Origin: Nocardioides deserti
Lineage (GTDB): Bacteria; Actinomycetota; Actinomycetes; Propionibacteriales; Nocardioidaceae
Assembly: GCF_014266025.1 (NCBI RefSeq)
Contig: NZ_JACMYC010000001.1
Location: 372,001-436,000 of the forward strand
DNA length: 64,000 bases
Direction of reading: 5' to 3'
Part shown: one piece after another, positions 42,842-51,013 of the stretch
How positions within the stretch are numbered: position 1 is the first letter of the stretch
How the letters are laid out: each line of letters opens with the position of its first letter
Made by a program: the position numbers and the translations under genes
The notes under the pieces: model-generated
The model's input: the letters and a program-made list of their open reading frames with translations, nothing else
Told to the model about the DNA's origin: nothing
Databases searched by the model: none

Positions 42842-44005
42842 TCAGTTGCTGGGCTTGTCGGCGCCGACGACCCACATCGCGAAGAACTGCGACCCGCCGC
42901 CGTACGCGTGCCCCAGCGCCTTGCGTGCGCCGTCGACCTGGTGCTCACCCGCCGCGCCGCGGACCTGGAGGGCGGCCTCGCCGAAGCGGAGCATGCCCGA
43001 GGCGCCGATCGGGTTGGAGGAGAGCACGCCGCCGGAGCAGTTGACCGGGAGCCGGCCGTCCATGGCGGTGCCGCCGGACTCGGTGAGCTTCCAGCCCTCG
43101 CCCTCGGCGGTGAAGCCGAGGTTCTCCAGCCACATCGGCTCGAACCACGAGAACGGCACGTAGATCTCCGCCGCGTCGATCTCCGCGAGCGGGTCGGTGA
43201 TCCCCGCCTGCTTCCACAGGTACGCCGCGGCGTCGCGGCCGGCCTGCGGGTTCACCTGGTCGCGCTCGGCCGCGGTGGTGGCCTCCGAGCGCATCACCGT
43301 GCCGTGGATCCACGCCGGGTTCGACGAGGCGGCGGCGGTGTCCTCGTCGACGATCACCATCGCGCAGGCGCCGTCGGAGGAGGGGCAGGTCTCGTCGTAC
43401 CGGATCGGGTCCCACAGCACCTGCGAGGCCAGCACCGACTCGACGGTGGTGTCGGGGTTGCGCAGGTGCGCGTAGGGGTTCTTCAGCGCGTTCTGCCGGT
43501 CCTTGGCCGCGACGATCGCGCCGACGTGGGTCGGGGCGCCGGAGCGGCGGATGTAGGAGCGCACGTGCGGGGCGAAGTAGCCGCCCGCGCCGGCGTGCAC
43601 CGGCATGTTGAACGGCACGGGCACCGAGAGCGCCCACATCGCGTTGGACTCCGACTGCTTCTCGTAGGCCACGGTCAGGACGCGCTTGTGCACGCCGGCC
43701 TGGACGAGCGAGGCCGCGACGATCGCGGTCGAGCCGCCGACCGAGCCGGCCGTGTGCACGCGCAGCAGCGGCTTGCCGGCTGCGCCGAGGGACTCGGCGA
43801 GGAACAGCTCGGGCATCATCACGCCCTCGAACAGGTCGGGCGCCTTGCCGACGACGATCGCGTCGATGTCGTCGAGGGAGACGTTCGCGTCCGCGAGCGC
43901 CCGGTCGATCGCCTCGCGGCACAGGCCCGCCATGGAGACGTCCTCGCGCTTGGCGCGGTGGTGGGTCTGGCCGATGCCGACGATCGCGGCTGGCTGCTTG
44001 GCCAT
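42842..44005 (-). CDS. ltp3: thiolase-like lipid-transfer protein Ltp3-like (Rv3523)
   Basis: A 387-residue thiolase-fold protein of the SCP-X/lipid-transfer group. Motifs include IVGIGQTHHRAKRED, RVHTAGSVGGSTAIVAA in place of the usual thiolase Cys loop, and NCSGGVLSSNPIGASGMLR. The usual nucleophile Cys is replaced in VHTAGSVGG, so it probably acts as a retro-aldolase or partner rather than a thiolase. It is coupled to ltp4 by a one-base overlap, reproducing Rv3521-Rv3522-Rv3523. Confidence 0.85.
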   Translation of the reverse strand: MAKQPAAIVGIGQTHHRAKREDVSMAGLCREAIDRALADANVSLDDIDAIVVGKAPDLFEGVMMPELFLAESLGAAGKPLLRVHTAGSVGGSTAIVAASLVQAGVHKRVLTVAYEKQSESNAMWALSVPVPFNMPVHAGAGGYFAPHVRSYIRRSGAPTHVGAIVAAKDRQNALKNPYAHLRNPDTTVESVLASQVLWDPIRYDETCPSSDGACAMVIVDEDTAAASSNPAWIHGTVMRSEATTAAERDQVNPQAGRDAAAYLWKQAGITDPLAEIDAAEIYVPFSWFEPMWLENLGFTAEGEGWKLTESGGTAMDGRLPVNCSGGVLSSNPIGASGMLRFGEAALQVRGAAGEHQVDGARKALGHAYGGGSQFFAMWVVGADKPSN

Positions 44006-45057
44006 CAGTTCCTGCCCTCCATGGTGCACACGATGTTCTGCTGCAGCGCCGGGCCGCTGGTGGCGTGGCCGAGGACGCGGCTCGCGTCGCCCTGCCAGAC
44101 CTTCTTCGCGGCCTCGCCGAAGCGGATGAGGCCGCCGGTGAACATCGGGTTGCCGGCGAGCGCGCCGCCCGAGGGGTTCACGACGACGTCGTCGGCGAGC
44201 CCGAGCTCGCGCTTGAGCACGAGCTCCTGGTGGCTGAACGGCGCGTGCAGCTCGGCCACCTCGACGCCCTCGGTCCCGGCAGCAGCCGCCGCGCGGGCGG
44301 CCGAGGGGGAGCGGGTCAGGTCGCGGGTGCCCATGCTGATCGGGTCCACGTAGTGGCTGATGCCGGTGATCCACGCCGGTCGGTCGCAGACCTCGCGGGC
44401 CCGGTCGCCGGCGGCGAGCACGATCGCGGCCGCGCCGTCGGTCACCGGCGCGCAGTCGTGCTTGCGCAACGGGTCGGCGTACATCGGGCGGGCGAGCAGC
44501 TCCTCGACCGAGGACCCGCCCTTCCGGATGGCGTACTCGTTCTTCTCCGCGTCGGTCAGCGACCGGTTGGCGACCTCGGCCATCGCCCGCTCGTCCCACA
44601 GGCCGGCGTCGATGCCGGCGCGGGCCTGGAGGCCGGCCAGCGACACGGTGTCGGGCCACAGCGGGGTCATCGTGTAGGGGTCGAGCTGCAGCGACAGCGT
44701 CCGGCGCAGCACACCGGCCGAGCTCTTGCCGAAGCCGTAGACCAGCGCGGTGTCGACCTCGCCGGTCTGGATCTTCAGCCACGCCTCGTAGAGCGCCCAG
44801 GCGGCGTCCATCTCGACGTGTGACTCGTTGACCGGCGGGATGACGCCGATCGCGTCGACGGCCTGGACGAACGAGAACGACCGGCCGGCCAGGTAGTCGG
44901 ACGAGCCCGAGCACCAGAAACCGATGTCGCGCCGGGTCCACCCGGTCTGCTCGTAGCACTCCGCGAAGAGCGGGACGAGCAGCTCCACGCACGTGGGCGA
45001 CCCGTCGAACTCCTCCATCTGTCGCTGGGCGAACCCGACGACGGCGACGTCTCTCAT
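44005..45057 (-). CDS. ltp4: thiolase-like lipid-transfer protein Ltp4-like (Rv3522)
   Basis: A 350-residue thiolase-fold protein (VAVVGFAQRQMEEFDG, NESHVEMDAAWALYEAW, NPSGGALAGNPMFTGGLIR). Like Ltp3 it has no CxS-type nucleophile at the usual position. Together with Ltp3 and the DUF35 protein upstream it probably forms a complex similar in kind to Ltp2-ChsH2, which performs retro-aldol cleavage of a steroid side chain. The substrate of this particular set is not established. Confidence 0.83.
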   Translation of the reverse strand: MRDVAVVGFAQRQMEEFDGSPTCVELLVPLFAECYEQTGWTRRDIGFWCSGSSDYLAGRSFSFVQAVDAIGVIPPVNESHVEMDAAWALYEAWLKIQTGEVDTALVYGFGKSSAGVLRRTLSLQLDPYTMTPLWPDTVSLAGLQARAGIDAGLWDERAMAEVANRSLTDAEKNEYAIRKGGSSVEELLARPMYADPLRKHDCAPVTDGAAAIVLAAGDRAREVCDRPAWITGISHYVDPISMGTRDLTRSPSAARAAAAAGTEGVEVAELHAPFSHQELVLKRELGLADDVVVNPSGGALAGNPMFTGGLIRFGEAAKKVWQGDASRVLGHATSGPALQQNIVCTMEGRN

Positions 45058-45073
45058 CGTGTCTTCCCCGCCC

Positions 45074-46036
45074 TCACAGGTGGTGCTTGTAGGTGTCGTA
45101 GTCCGCGTCCGGCTCGCCGGTGGGACTGAAGTGGCTGATGTTCTCGATCGTGGTGCCCCACTCCTCGCGGGGCTTCCAGACCGCCTTGACCCGCATGCCC
45201 ATCCGGACCTCCTCGGCCGGGATGTCGAGGATGAGGTGGAGGAACGCGATGTCCGCGCCGTCGAGCAGGACGTACGCCGAGACGTACGGCGGCGTGATCC
45301 GCTGGCCGAGGAACGGCACGTTGACGATGCAGAACGTCGTCACGGTGCCGGTGTGGGACAGCTCGACCTCGTCCGTGGTCGGCGTGCCGTCCGCGGGGCA
45401 GGCGCTGCGCGGCGGCACGTAGACCTTGCCGCAGGTCGGGCACCGCTGGCCGATGATCCGCCCCTCGGCGATGGCGCGGTAGAACGACGACTCCTCCGGC
45501 GAGGCGGCGTACAGGTAGTCGAGCTCGACCGGGGTGATCACACCGGTGACCGGGTTGTCGCCCAGGTCGCCGAGCTGGGTCGCGGTGCCGGCTGCGGCGT
45601 CCTCGGCCGGCTCGAAGCACGCGATGTCGGTGATCGCGCCCACCCGCTCCTCGGCCCAGCGGATCCGCACGCGCATGCCGGTCCGCACCTGGTCGGGGGA
45701 GGACACGTCGAGCGCGTGCACCATCGGCGCGTCCGCGCCGTCCAGGGTGACCAGCGCGAAGGCGAACGGGCGGGCGAGCGGCTGGCCCTTGACCGGCTCG
45801 GGCACCCAGGTCCACGACGTGACGGTGCCGGTGTCGGCGACCTCGACGAAGTCGTCGACCTGCTGGTGGGTGACGGGGTCGAACTCGGGCGGGGGGACCA
45901 CGACGCGGCCCTCGGAGGTGCGGACGCCGACGACGCGCTTCTCGCGCAGCCCGGTGAGGAACCGGCCCAGGACGGGGCCGGTGGAACGGGTGTAGTCGAA
46001 GGCGACCGTGACCGGAGCGGACAAGGTTCGGGACAT
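45074..46036 (-). CDS. DUF35/OB-fold protein with two tandem domains (Rv3521-like)
   Basis: A 320-residue protein from ATG 46036. Two DUF35 units follow each other. Residues about 10-150 form an OB-fold unit without zinc-ribbon cysteines. Residues about 180-315 have a rubredoxin-like ribbon CPTCGKVYVPPRSACP and a second OB fold. DUF35 proteins bind thiolase-like partners and acyl-CoA. It is first in the operon with ltp4 and ltp3. A KstR-type operator at 46047-46060 precedes it, with the ATG so close that its mRNA is probably leaderless. Confidence 0.85.
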   Translation of the reverse strand: MSRTLSAPVTVAFDYTRSTGPVLGRFLTGLREKRVVGVRTSEGRVVVPPPEFDPVTHQQVDDFVEVADTGTVTSWTWVPEPVKGQPLARPFAFALVTLDGADAPMVHALDVSSPDQVRTGMRVRIRWAEERVGAITDIACFEPAEDAAAGTATQLGDLGDNPVTGVITPVELDYLYAASPEESSFYRAIAEGRIIGQRCPTCGKVYVPPRSACPADGTPTTDEVELSHTGTVTTFCIVNVPFLGQRITPPYVSAYVLLDGADIAFLHLILDIPAEEVRMGMRVKAVWKPREEWGTTIENISHFSPTGEPDADYDTYKHHL

Positions 46037-46046
46037 GGTCCGGAAG

Positions 46047-46060
46047 TGAAACACGTTCTA
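46047..46060. promoter_or_regulatory. KstR-type operator between the DUF35-ltp operon and the LLM gene
   Basis: TGAAACACGTTCTA matches TnnAACnnGTTnnA at every fixed position. It lies 11 bp from the DUF35 ATG (minus) and 35 bp from the LLM ATG (plus), so it can control both directions. Neither side shows a textbook TAnnnT -10 at ideal distance. Confidence 0.75.
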
Positions 46061-46094
46061 GAAATCGCGGCAAGGGTCTGCCAGGGTGGCGCTC

Positions 46095-47138
46095 ATGAAA
46101 CTCGGACTGCAGCTCGGCTACTGGGGCGCCCAGCCGCCGACGGGGGTCGCGGAGCTCGTCGCAGCGGCCGAGGACGCCGGCTTCGACGCGGTGTTCACCG
46201 CCGAGGCGTGGGGCTCCGACGCGTTCACCCCGCTGGCCTGGTGGGGGCGCGAGACGACGCGCCTGCGCCTGGGCACCTCGATCGTGCAGATGTCGGGCCG
46301 CACGCCCACCTCGATCGCCATGCACGCCCTCACGCTGGACCACCTCAGCGGCGGTCGCATGGTGCTCGGCATGGGCGTGAGCGGTCCCCAGGTCGTGGAG
46401 GGCTGGTACGGACAGCCGTTCGCGAAGCCGCTCGCCCGGACCCGCGAGGTCGTCGACATCATCCGCAAGGTGCTGGCCCGCGAGGCGCCGGTGATCAACG
46501 ACGGCCCGCACCACCCCATGCCGTACGCCGGACCGGGTGCGACGGGGCTCGGCAAGCCGCTCAAGCCGATCGTCCACCCGCTGCGCGCCAACATCCCCAT
46601 CTGGCTCGGCGCCGAGGGGCCCAAGAACGTCGCCCAGACCGCCGAGATCGCCGACGGCTGGATCCCGATCTTCCACACGCCGCGCTCGGCCGGGATGTAC
46701 CAGCCGTGGCTCGACGAGGGCTTCGCGAGGCCGGGCGCGCGGCGTACGCGTGCCGACTTCGAGATCGCCGCCACCTGCCACCTGGAGATCGTCGAGGACG
46801 CCGCCGGCAAGCAGGCCGTCATCGACGCGATGAAGCCGTTCGTCGCGCTCTACATGGGCGGCATGGGCGCGAAGGACCAGAACTTCCACAAGCAGGTCTT
46901 CGAGCGGATGGGCCACGCCGAGCTGGCCGCGCAGGTCCAGGAGCTCTACCTGACCGGCGAGAAGGACAAGGCGACCGCGCTCATCCCCGACGAGCTGGTC
47001 GACGACATGCACATCATCGGAACCGCGGGCGAGGTGCGCGAACGCGTCGCCCAATGGGAGGAGACCGGAGTGACCACCCTGCTGCTCAGCTGCCGTTCCG
47101 CGGACGAGGTCCGCCGCGTCGCGGAGGTGCTCGCATGA
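46095..47138 (+). CDS. LLM class F420-dependent oxidoreductase (Rv3520c-like)
   Basis: A 347-residue TIM-barrel protein of the luciferase-like monooxygenase family (MKLGLQLGYWG, AEDAGFDAVFTAEAWGSDAFTPLAWW, GTSIVQMSGRTPTSIAMHALTLDHLSGGRMVLGMGVSGPQV). The family uses F420 or FMN. The mycobacterial counterpart Rv3520c sits in the KstR regulon beside Rv3521-3523, exactly as here. Substrate is unknown. ATG 46095 is chosen; an in-frame GTG lies 9 bp upstream. Its stop overlaps the following ligase gene (ATGA). Confidence 0.87.
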   Translation: MKLGLQLGYWGAQPPTGVAELVAAAEDAGFDAVFTAEAWGSDAFTPLAWWGRETTRLRLGTSIVQMSGRTPTSIAMHALTLDHLSGGRMVLGMGVSGPQVVEGWYGQPFAKPLARTREVVDIIRKVLAREAPVINDGPHHPMPYAGPGATGLGKPLKPIVHPLRANIPIWLGAEGPKNVAQTAEIADGWIPIFHTPRSAGMYQPWLDEGFARPGARRTRADFEIAATCHLEIVEDAAGKQAVIDAMKPFVALYMGGMGAKDQNFHKQVFERMGHAELAAQVQELYLTGEKDKATALIPDELVDDMHIIGTAGEVRERVAQWEETGVTTLLLSCRSADEVRRVAEVLA

Positions 47139-48802
47139 GCACCGACCACACCACGGAGGAGCTCATGCGGCTCGGCACCCACAACGGCCACCTCATGGTC
47201 GCCGCGCTGAAGAAGCACCGCACCAAGCCGGTCATGCGGTTGTCACCGTCGTCTGACGAGGGATTTGCCGAGACGTTGGTAGGCGGCCAAGTGGCCGATC
47301 GCATCAGCCAGTACGTCCAGGCGTTCGAGGCGCTCGGCGCCGGCCGCGGCACGGCCGGCGCGCTGCTGGCGCTCAACCGGCCGGAGGTGCTGTTCATCCT
47401 CGGCGCGGGGCAGACGCAGGGCTACCGGCGCACGTCGCTGCACCCGCTCGGCTCGCTGGAGGACCACGCCTACGTCATCAACGACGCCGAGATCACCACG
47501 CTCGTCATCGACCCGAACCCGATGTTCGTCGAGCGGGCGCTCGGCCTGCTCGAGCGGTGCCCGGCCCTGGACAAGGTCCTGACCATCGGGCCGGTGCCCG
47601 AGGAGCTCGCGGCGACCCGCGCGGAGACCACGGACCTGACGGCGAAGGCGGCGGAGTTCGAGCCGCAGCCGCTCGAGGCCGTGCTGCTCCCGCACGACCA
47701 CGTCGTGTCGATCACCTACACCGGCGGCACGACCGGCAGGCCCAAGGGCGTCATCGGCACCGCGCGGCAGATGAACACGATGACGCAGATCCAGATGTCG
47801 GAGTGGGAGTGGCCGGAGTCGCCGCGGTTCCTCATGTGCACCCCGCTCTCGCACGCCGGCGCCGCATTCTTCGTGCCGACCGTGCTCAAGGGCGGCTGTC
47901 TCTACGTCCTGGCGAAGTTCGACCCCGCCGAGGTGCTCCGCACGATCGAGGAGCAGCGGATCACCGCCACGACGCTGGTGCCGTCGATGCTCTACGCGCT
48001 GATGGACCACCCCGACTCGCGCACCCGGGACCTGTCCTCGCTGGAGACCGTCTACTACGGCGCCTCGGCGATCAACCCGGTGCGGCTGCGCGAGGCGATC
48101 GACCGGTTCGGGCCGATCTTCGCGCAGTACTACGGCCAGTCCGAGGCGCCGATGGTGATCTCCTACCTCGGCAAGGAGGACCACGCCGAGTCGTTGCGAG
48201 AGGGCGGCGACGACCGCCGGCTGTCCTCGTGCGGGCGCCCGTCGGCGTTCCTGCGCACCGCGCTGCTCGGCGAGGACGGCAAGCCGGTCCCGACCGGGGA
48301 GCCGGGGGAGATCTGCGTGGCCGGTCCGCTGCTGGCCGGCGGCTACTGGAAGCTGCCCGAGCCCACCGCCGAGACCTTCCGCGACGGCTGGATGCACACC
48401 GGCGACGTGGCGCGCGAGGACGAGGACGGCTACTGGTACATCGTCGACCGCACCAAGGACATGATCGTCACCGGCGGCTTCAACGTCTTCCCCCGCGAGG
48501 TCGAGGACGTCGTGGCCGAGCACCCGGCGGTCGCCCAGGTCGGCGTCATCGGCACCCCGCACGAGAAGTTCGGCGAGGCGGTCACCGCCATCGTCGTGCT
48601 CCGCGAGGACGCGCCGCGCGACGAGGGCTCGGTGGCGCGGATGACCGCCGAGATCCAGGAGATGGTCAAGGAGCGCAAGGGCTCGGTCCAGGCGCCCAAG
48701 CAGGTCGTGGTCGCCGACGCGCTCCCGTTGACCGCGCTGGGCAAGCCGGACAAGAAGGCGCTGCGCGCGCAGTACTGGACCGGCGACCGGGCGGTCGGCT
48801 GA
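47135..48802 (+). CDS. AMP-forming acyl-CoA ligase (FadD family)
   Basis: A 555-residue ligase with ITYTGGTTGRPKGVIG (P-loop), QYYGQSEAPMVI, WMHTGDVAREDEDGYWYIVDRTKDMIVTGGFNVFPREVED and the catalytic-Lys TALGKPDKKALR. ATG 47135 overlaps the LLM gene stop. It activates an unidentified carboxylate, plausibly a steroid acid, since it is co-transcribed with the KstR-operator-preceded LLM gene. It is not close to FadD3 or FadD19 in this window beyond family motifs. Confidence 0.85.
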   Translation: MSTDHTTEELMRLGTHNGHLMVAALKKHRTKPVMRLSPSSDEGFAETLVGGQVADRISQYVQAFEALGAGRGTAGALLALNRPEVLFILGAGQTQGYRRTSLHPLGSLEDHAYVINDAEITTLVIDPNPMFVERALGLLERCPALDKVLTIGPVPEELAATRAETTDLTAKAAEFEPQPLEAVLLPHDHVVSITYTGGTTGRPKGVIGTARQMNTMTQIQMSEWEWPESPRFLMCTPLSHAGAAFFVPTVLKGGCLYVLAKFDPAEVLRTIEEQRITATTLVPSMLYALMDHPDSRTRDLSSLETVYYGASAINPVRLREAIDRFGPIFAQYYGQSEAPMVISYLGKEDHAESLREGGDDRRLSSCGRPSAFLRTALLGEDGKPVPTGEPGEICVAGPLLAGGYWKLPEPTAETFRDGWMHTGDVAREDEDGYWYIVDRTKDMIVTGGFNVFPREVEDVVAEHPAVAQVGVIGTPHEKFGEAVTAIVVLREDAPRDEGSVARMTAEIQEMVKERKGSVQAPKQVVVADALPLTALGKPDKKALRAQYWTGDRAVG

Positions 48803-48819
48803 CGCACTAGCCTGCGCGC

Positions 48820-49368
48820 GTGACCGGCACCAGCACGCGCGCGGCGATCGCGGAGGCCGCCCGGCGGCAGTTCCAGGCCGGGGGGTACGCCGCCACGTCG
48901 GTGCGGTCGGTCGCCGCCGAGGCCGGCGTCGACGCCGCGCTGGTGATGCGCCACTTCGGCTCCAAGGAGCAGCTCTTCATCGAGACGATCGACGTCGAGG
49001 GCGCCTTCGAGCAGGCGCTGGACGGTGCGGTCGACCGGCTGGGGGAGCGGCTCGTGTCCCTGGTGCTGGACGACCGGCTCGGCCGCGTGTTCCGGACGAC
49101 GTACCGCGCCATGATCCGGGCCACCGACAGCGACCAGGTCCGCGCCCACCTGCTCGAGGCGATGGACGCGACCCTGGCCGCTCCGCTCGCCGAGCGGCTC
49201 AGCGGGCCGGACGTCGCCCTGCGGGCCCGGCTCGTGGCCGCGCAGGTGGGCGGGCTGCTGGAGGCGGTCGCAATCCTCGAGGACCCCGTCGTCACCGGCG
49301 CACCGGTGGAGGACGTCGCCCGGTGGTACGGCGCCGCCGTCCAGGCCCTGGTGGACGGCGACGCCTGA
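48820..49368 (+). CDS. TetR family transcriptional regulator
   Basis: A 182-residue TetR protein from GTG 48820. The helix-turn-helix region is RAAIAEAARRQFQAGGYAATSVRSVAAEAGVDAALVMRHFGSKEQ in typical spacing (about residues 6-50). The ligand domain is of the type with RVFRTTYRAMIRATDSDQVRAHLLEAM. It begins 17 bp after the ligase stop and could be in that operon. It does not resemble KstR in its helix-turn-helix or C-terminus. Target unknown. Confidence 0.85.
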   Translation: MTGTSTRAAIAEAARRQFQAGGYAATSVRSVAAEAGVDAALVMRHFGSKEQLFIETIDVEGAFEQALDGAVDRLGERLVSLVLDDRLGRVFRTTYRAMIRATDSDQVRAHLLEAMDATLAAPLAERLSGPDVALRARLVAAQVGGLLEAVAILEDPVVTGAPVEDVARWYGAAVQALVDGDA

Positions 49369-49375
49369 ACGTCTC

Positions 49376-49633
49376 CTAGATGAGGCCCTGCACCGCGCGG
49401 GTGTCGCCGTCGCGGCCGACGACGAGCTGCGTGCCGTCGGCGTTGTCGAGGTACTCCCGCACCGGGTCCAGCTCCAGCCCGGTCGCCTCGGCGATCTCGG
49501 TGTCCTTGACCGACGTCACCGCCTGGCCGAAGCCCTCCGGCGGCGCGAGCTCGTCGCCGCCCTGAGCGCGCTGCCAGAGCTCGCGGATCGTGTTGAGCAG
49601 GTCGTCGGTCGTTGCTTCCAGGTCGCTGGTCAT
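49376..49633 (-). CDS. hypothetical protein (85 residues)
   Basis: An 85-residue acidic protein from ATG 49633. Sections are MTSDLEATTDDLLNTIRELW, PPEGFGQAVTSVKDTEIAEA, then LELDPVREYLDNADGTQLV. It contains a probable two-helix segment followed by a winged-helix-like DTEIAEATGLELDPVREYL, which resembles small DNA-binding or antitoxin-like modules. No family is confidently recognised. It converges on the TetR gene 7 bp away. Confidence 0.6.
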   Translation of the reverse strand: MTSDLEATTDDLLNTIRELWQRAQGGDELAPPEGFGQAVTSVKDTEIAEATGLELDPVREYLDNADGTQLVVGRDGDTRAVQGLI

Positions 49634-49735
49634 GCCCGCGCAGTACCCGGGCGTCCCGCGGCCAACGGCCACCACTGCTGTGGGAAACGTCTCCGGCAGA
49701 CCCGCTGGCCCGCTGGCCGCGGCCCTGCGCCGCCG

Positions 49736-49900
49736 TCAGTCGTCCCGGAGAGCGGCGTGCTGGTCGGTGTTGTGGCCGGCGTGGGGGTCGGCGAGGGGTG
49801 TGGGGTCGAGGGACGTCACCGTGTCGTCGACCGGAACGGCGGCAGGCAGCGTGCGGTAGTCCGGTCGGTCGCCGGGATCGCGGCGGCTCGGGGTGCTCAT
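49736..49900 (-). CDS. hypothetical small protein (54 residues)
   Basis: An ATG-started 54-codon frame in an otherwise gene-poor interval (49634-50118). The product is polar and Asp/Pro-rich (RRDPGDRPDYRTLPAAV, DDTVTSLDPTPLADPHAGHN) with no membrane segment. Third-position G/C supports coding. No family is recognised. Confidence 0.45.
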   Translation of the reverse strand: MSTPSRRDPGDRPDYRTLPAAVPVDDTVTSLDPTPLADPHAGHNTDQHAALRDD

Positions 49901-49920
49901 CCCGCCAGTGTGGTGCGGAC

Positions 49921-50088
49921 GGAGCCTTGGCGGAAGGGCGGCTCGGGATCGAGGCGGTGCTCGCCGGCAAGGAGCAGGTCGTCCCCGGCCTCCCGAACAA
50001 GATCGTCACCGCCGCCGCCCGGGTCCTGCCGGACCGGGTCAAGGCCGCCCTGCACGGCGCGCTGGCCGCGCCCGGCTCCGCCCGCTGA
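49921..50088 (+). pseudogene. possible C-terminal remnant of a short-chain dehydrogenase
   Basis: One frame reads LAEGRLGIEAVLAGKEQVV then PGLPNKIVTAAARVLPDRVK before a TGA at 50088. This looks like the C-terminal tail of a class of SDRs (VVPGLxNRLLAAAARLLPRR). Upstream the frame is not SDR-like and no good start codon is present, so it appears to be the leftover end of a deleted gene. Only about 45 residues support this. Confidence 0.4.
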
Positions 50089-50118
50089 GGCGCGAAGCGG
50101 GGGCGCAGTGCCGCGACG

Positions 50119-50967
50119 TCAGGAGGCGGTGAACCGCGGAGCGCGCTTCTCGGCGAAGGCGCGGGGGCCCTCCTTGGCGTCGTCGGAGGCGAAGACGGCA
50201 GCGCCGACGCGGGCGTCGTCCTTCCAGGCCTCGTCCTCGTGCTTGCCCTCGGACTCGCGCATGGTGCGGAGGATGGCCTGGACGGCGAGCGGGCCGTTGG
50301 CGGCGATCATGTCCGCGATCTCGTGGGCCTTGGCGAGCGCCTGGCCGTCGGGGACGACGTGCCCCACGAGACCGATCTCCCTGGCCTCGGGCGCCTTGAT
50401 GTGGCGGCCGGTCAGCAGCAGGTCGGCGGCGACGGTGTAGGGGATCTGGCGGACGAGGCGGACGGCCGAGCCGCCCATCGGGTAGAGGCTCCAGCGGGCC
50501 TCGGAGATGCCGAACTTCGCCGACTCGCCGGCCACGCGGATGTCGGTGCCCTGCAGGATCTCGGTGCCGCCCGCGATCGCCGGGCCCTCGACCGCGGCGA
50601 TGAGCGGCTTGGTGAGGCGGAAGCCCTTCAGCAGCCCCTTGATCACCGTCGGGTCGTACTCACCGGACTCGAAGCTCTCCGACGGCGGCCGCTTCGACAT
50701 CGACTTCAGGTCCGCGCCGGCGCAGAAGTAGCCACCGGCGCCGGTGAGGATGCAGACGCGGATCTCCGGGTCGGAGTTCACCCGGTCCCAGGCCTGCTCC
50801 ATGATCGCGAGCATCTCGCCGGAGAGCGCGTTGCGGGAGGCGGGACGGTTCATCGTCACGACCAGCTTGTGGCCGTCCTGCTCGACGAGGCAGTGCGGCT
50901 CCTCCGGCGTCTCGGCACCGCTGGGGGCGCTCGCGGGAGTGGTCTGGGAGGCGTCCGTGCTGGTCAT
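50119..50967 (-). CDS. echA19: enoyl-CoA hydratase EchA19 (sterol side chain)
   Basis: A 282-residue crotonase. It has a flexible Ser/Thr/Pro-rich N-terminus, then [18 protein letters not shown], the oxyanion loops [14 protein letters not shown] and [18 protein letters not shown], and [19 protein letters not shown]. Divergence from fadD19 reproduces the mycobacterial Rv3516/Rv3515c pair. There EchA19 hydrates the C24 steroid enoyl-CoA with stereochemistry opposite to ChsH3. A minus-strand TAGCAT -10 lies 6 nt before the ATG, so it is probably leaderless. Confidence 0.9.
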   Translation of the reverse strand: MTSTDASQTTPASAPSGAETPEEPHCLVEQDGHKLVVTMNRPASRNALSGEMLAIMEQAWDRVNSDPEIRVCILTGAGGYFCAGADLKSMSKRPPSESFESGEYDPTVIKGLLKGFRLTKPLIAAVEGPAIAGGTEILQGTDIRVAGESAKFGISEARWSLYPMGGSAVRLVRQIPYTVAADLLLTGRHIKAPEAREIGLVGHVVPDGQALAKAHEIADMIAANGPLAVQAILRTMRESEGKHEDEAWKDDARVGAAVFASDDAKEGPRAFAEKRAPRFTAS

Positions 50968-50973
50968 GGCGGG

Positions 50974-51006
50974 ATGCTAGCCAAGAACGAGAACGTGTTC
51001 TAGTCT
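50974..51006. promoter_or_regulatory. KstR-type operator and divergent promoters of echA19 and fadD19
   Basis: GAGAACGTGTTCTA at 50989-51002 fits the KstR pattern except its first base. Plus strand: TAGTCT (51001-51006) overlaps the operator and is 7 nt before the fadD19 GTG. Minus strand: TAGCAT (50979 to 50974) is 6 nt before the echA19 ATG. Both transcripts would be leaderless. Confidence 0.78.
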
Positions 51007-51013
51007 CGCCGCC

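Noticed and set aside
44993..48802. A 1269-codon plus-strand open frame spanning the DUF35 and LLM genes into the ligase
   Set aside because: The true ligase begins at ATG 47135 with an ATGA overlap. Upstream codons are antisense or out-of-frame readings of recognised genes.
48820..49368. Considered as kstR, the regulator of the KstR-type operators seen here
   Set aside because: The helix-turn-helix and C-terminal region do not resemble KstR. The true kstR must lie outside the window.
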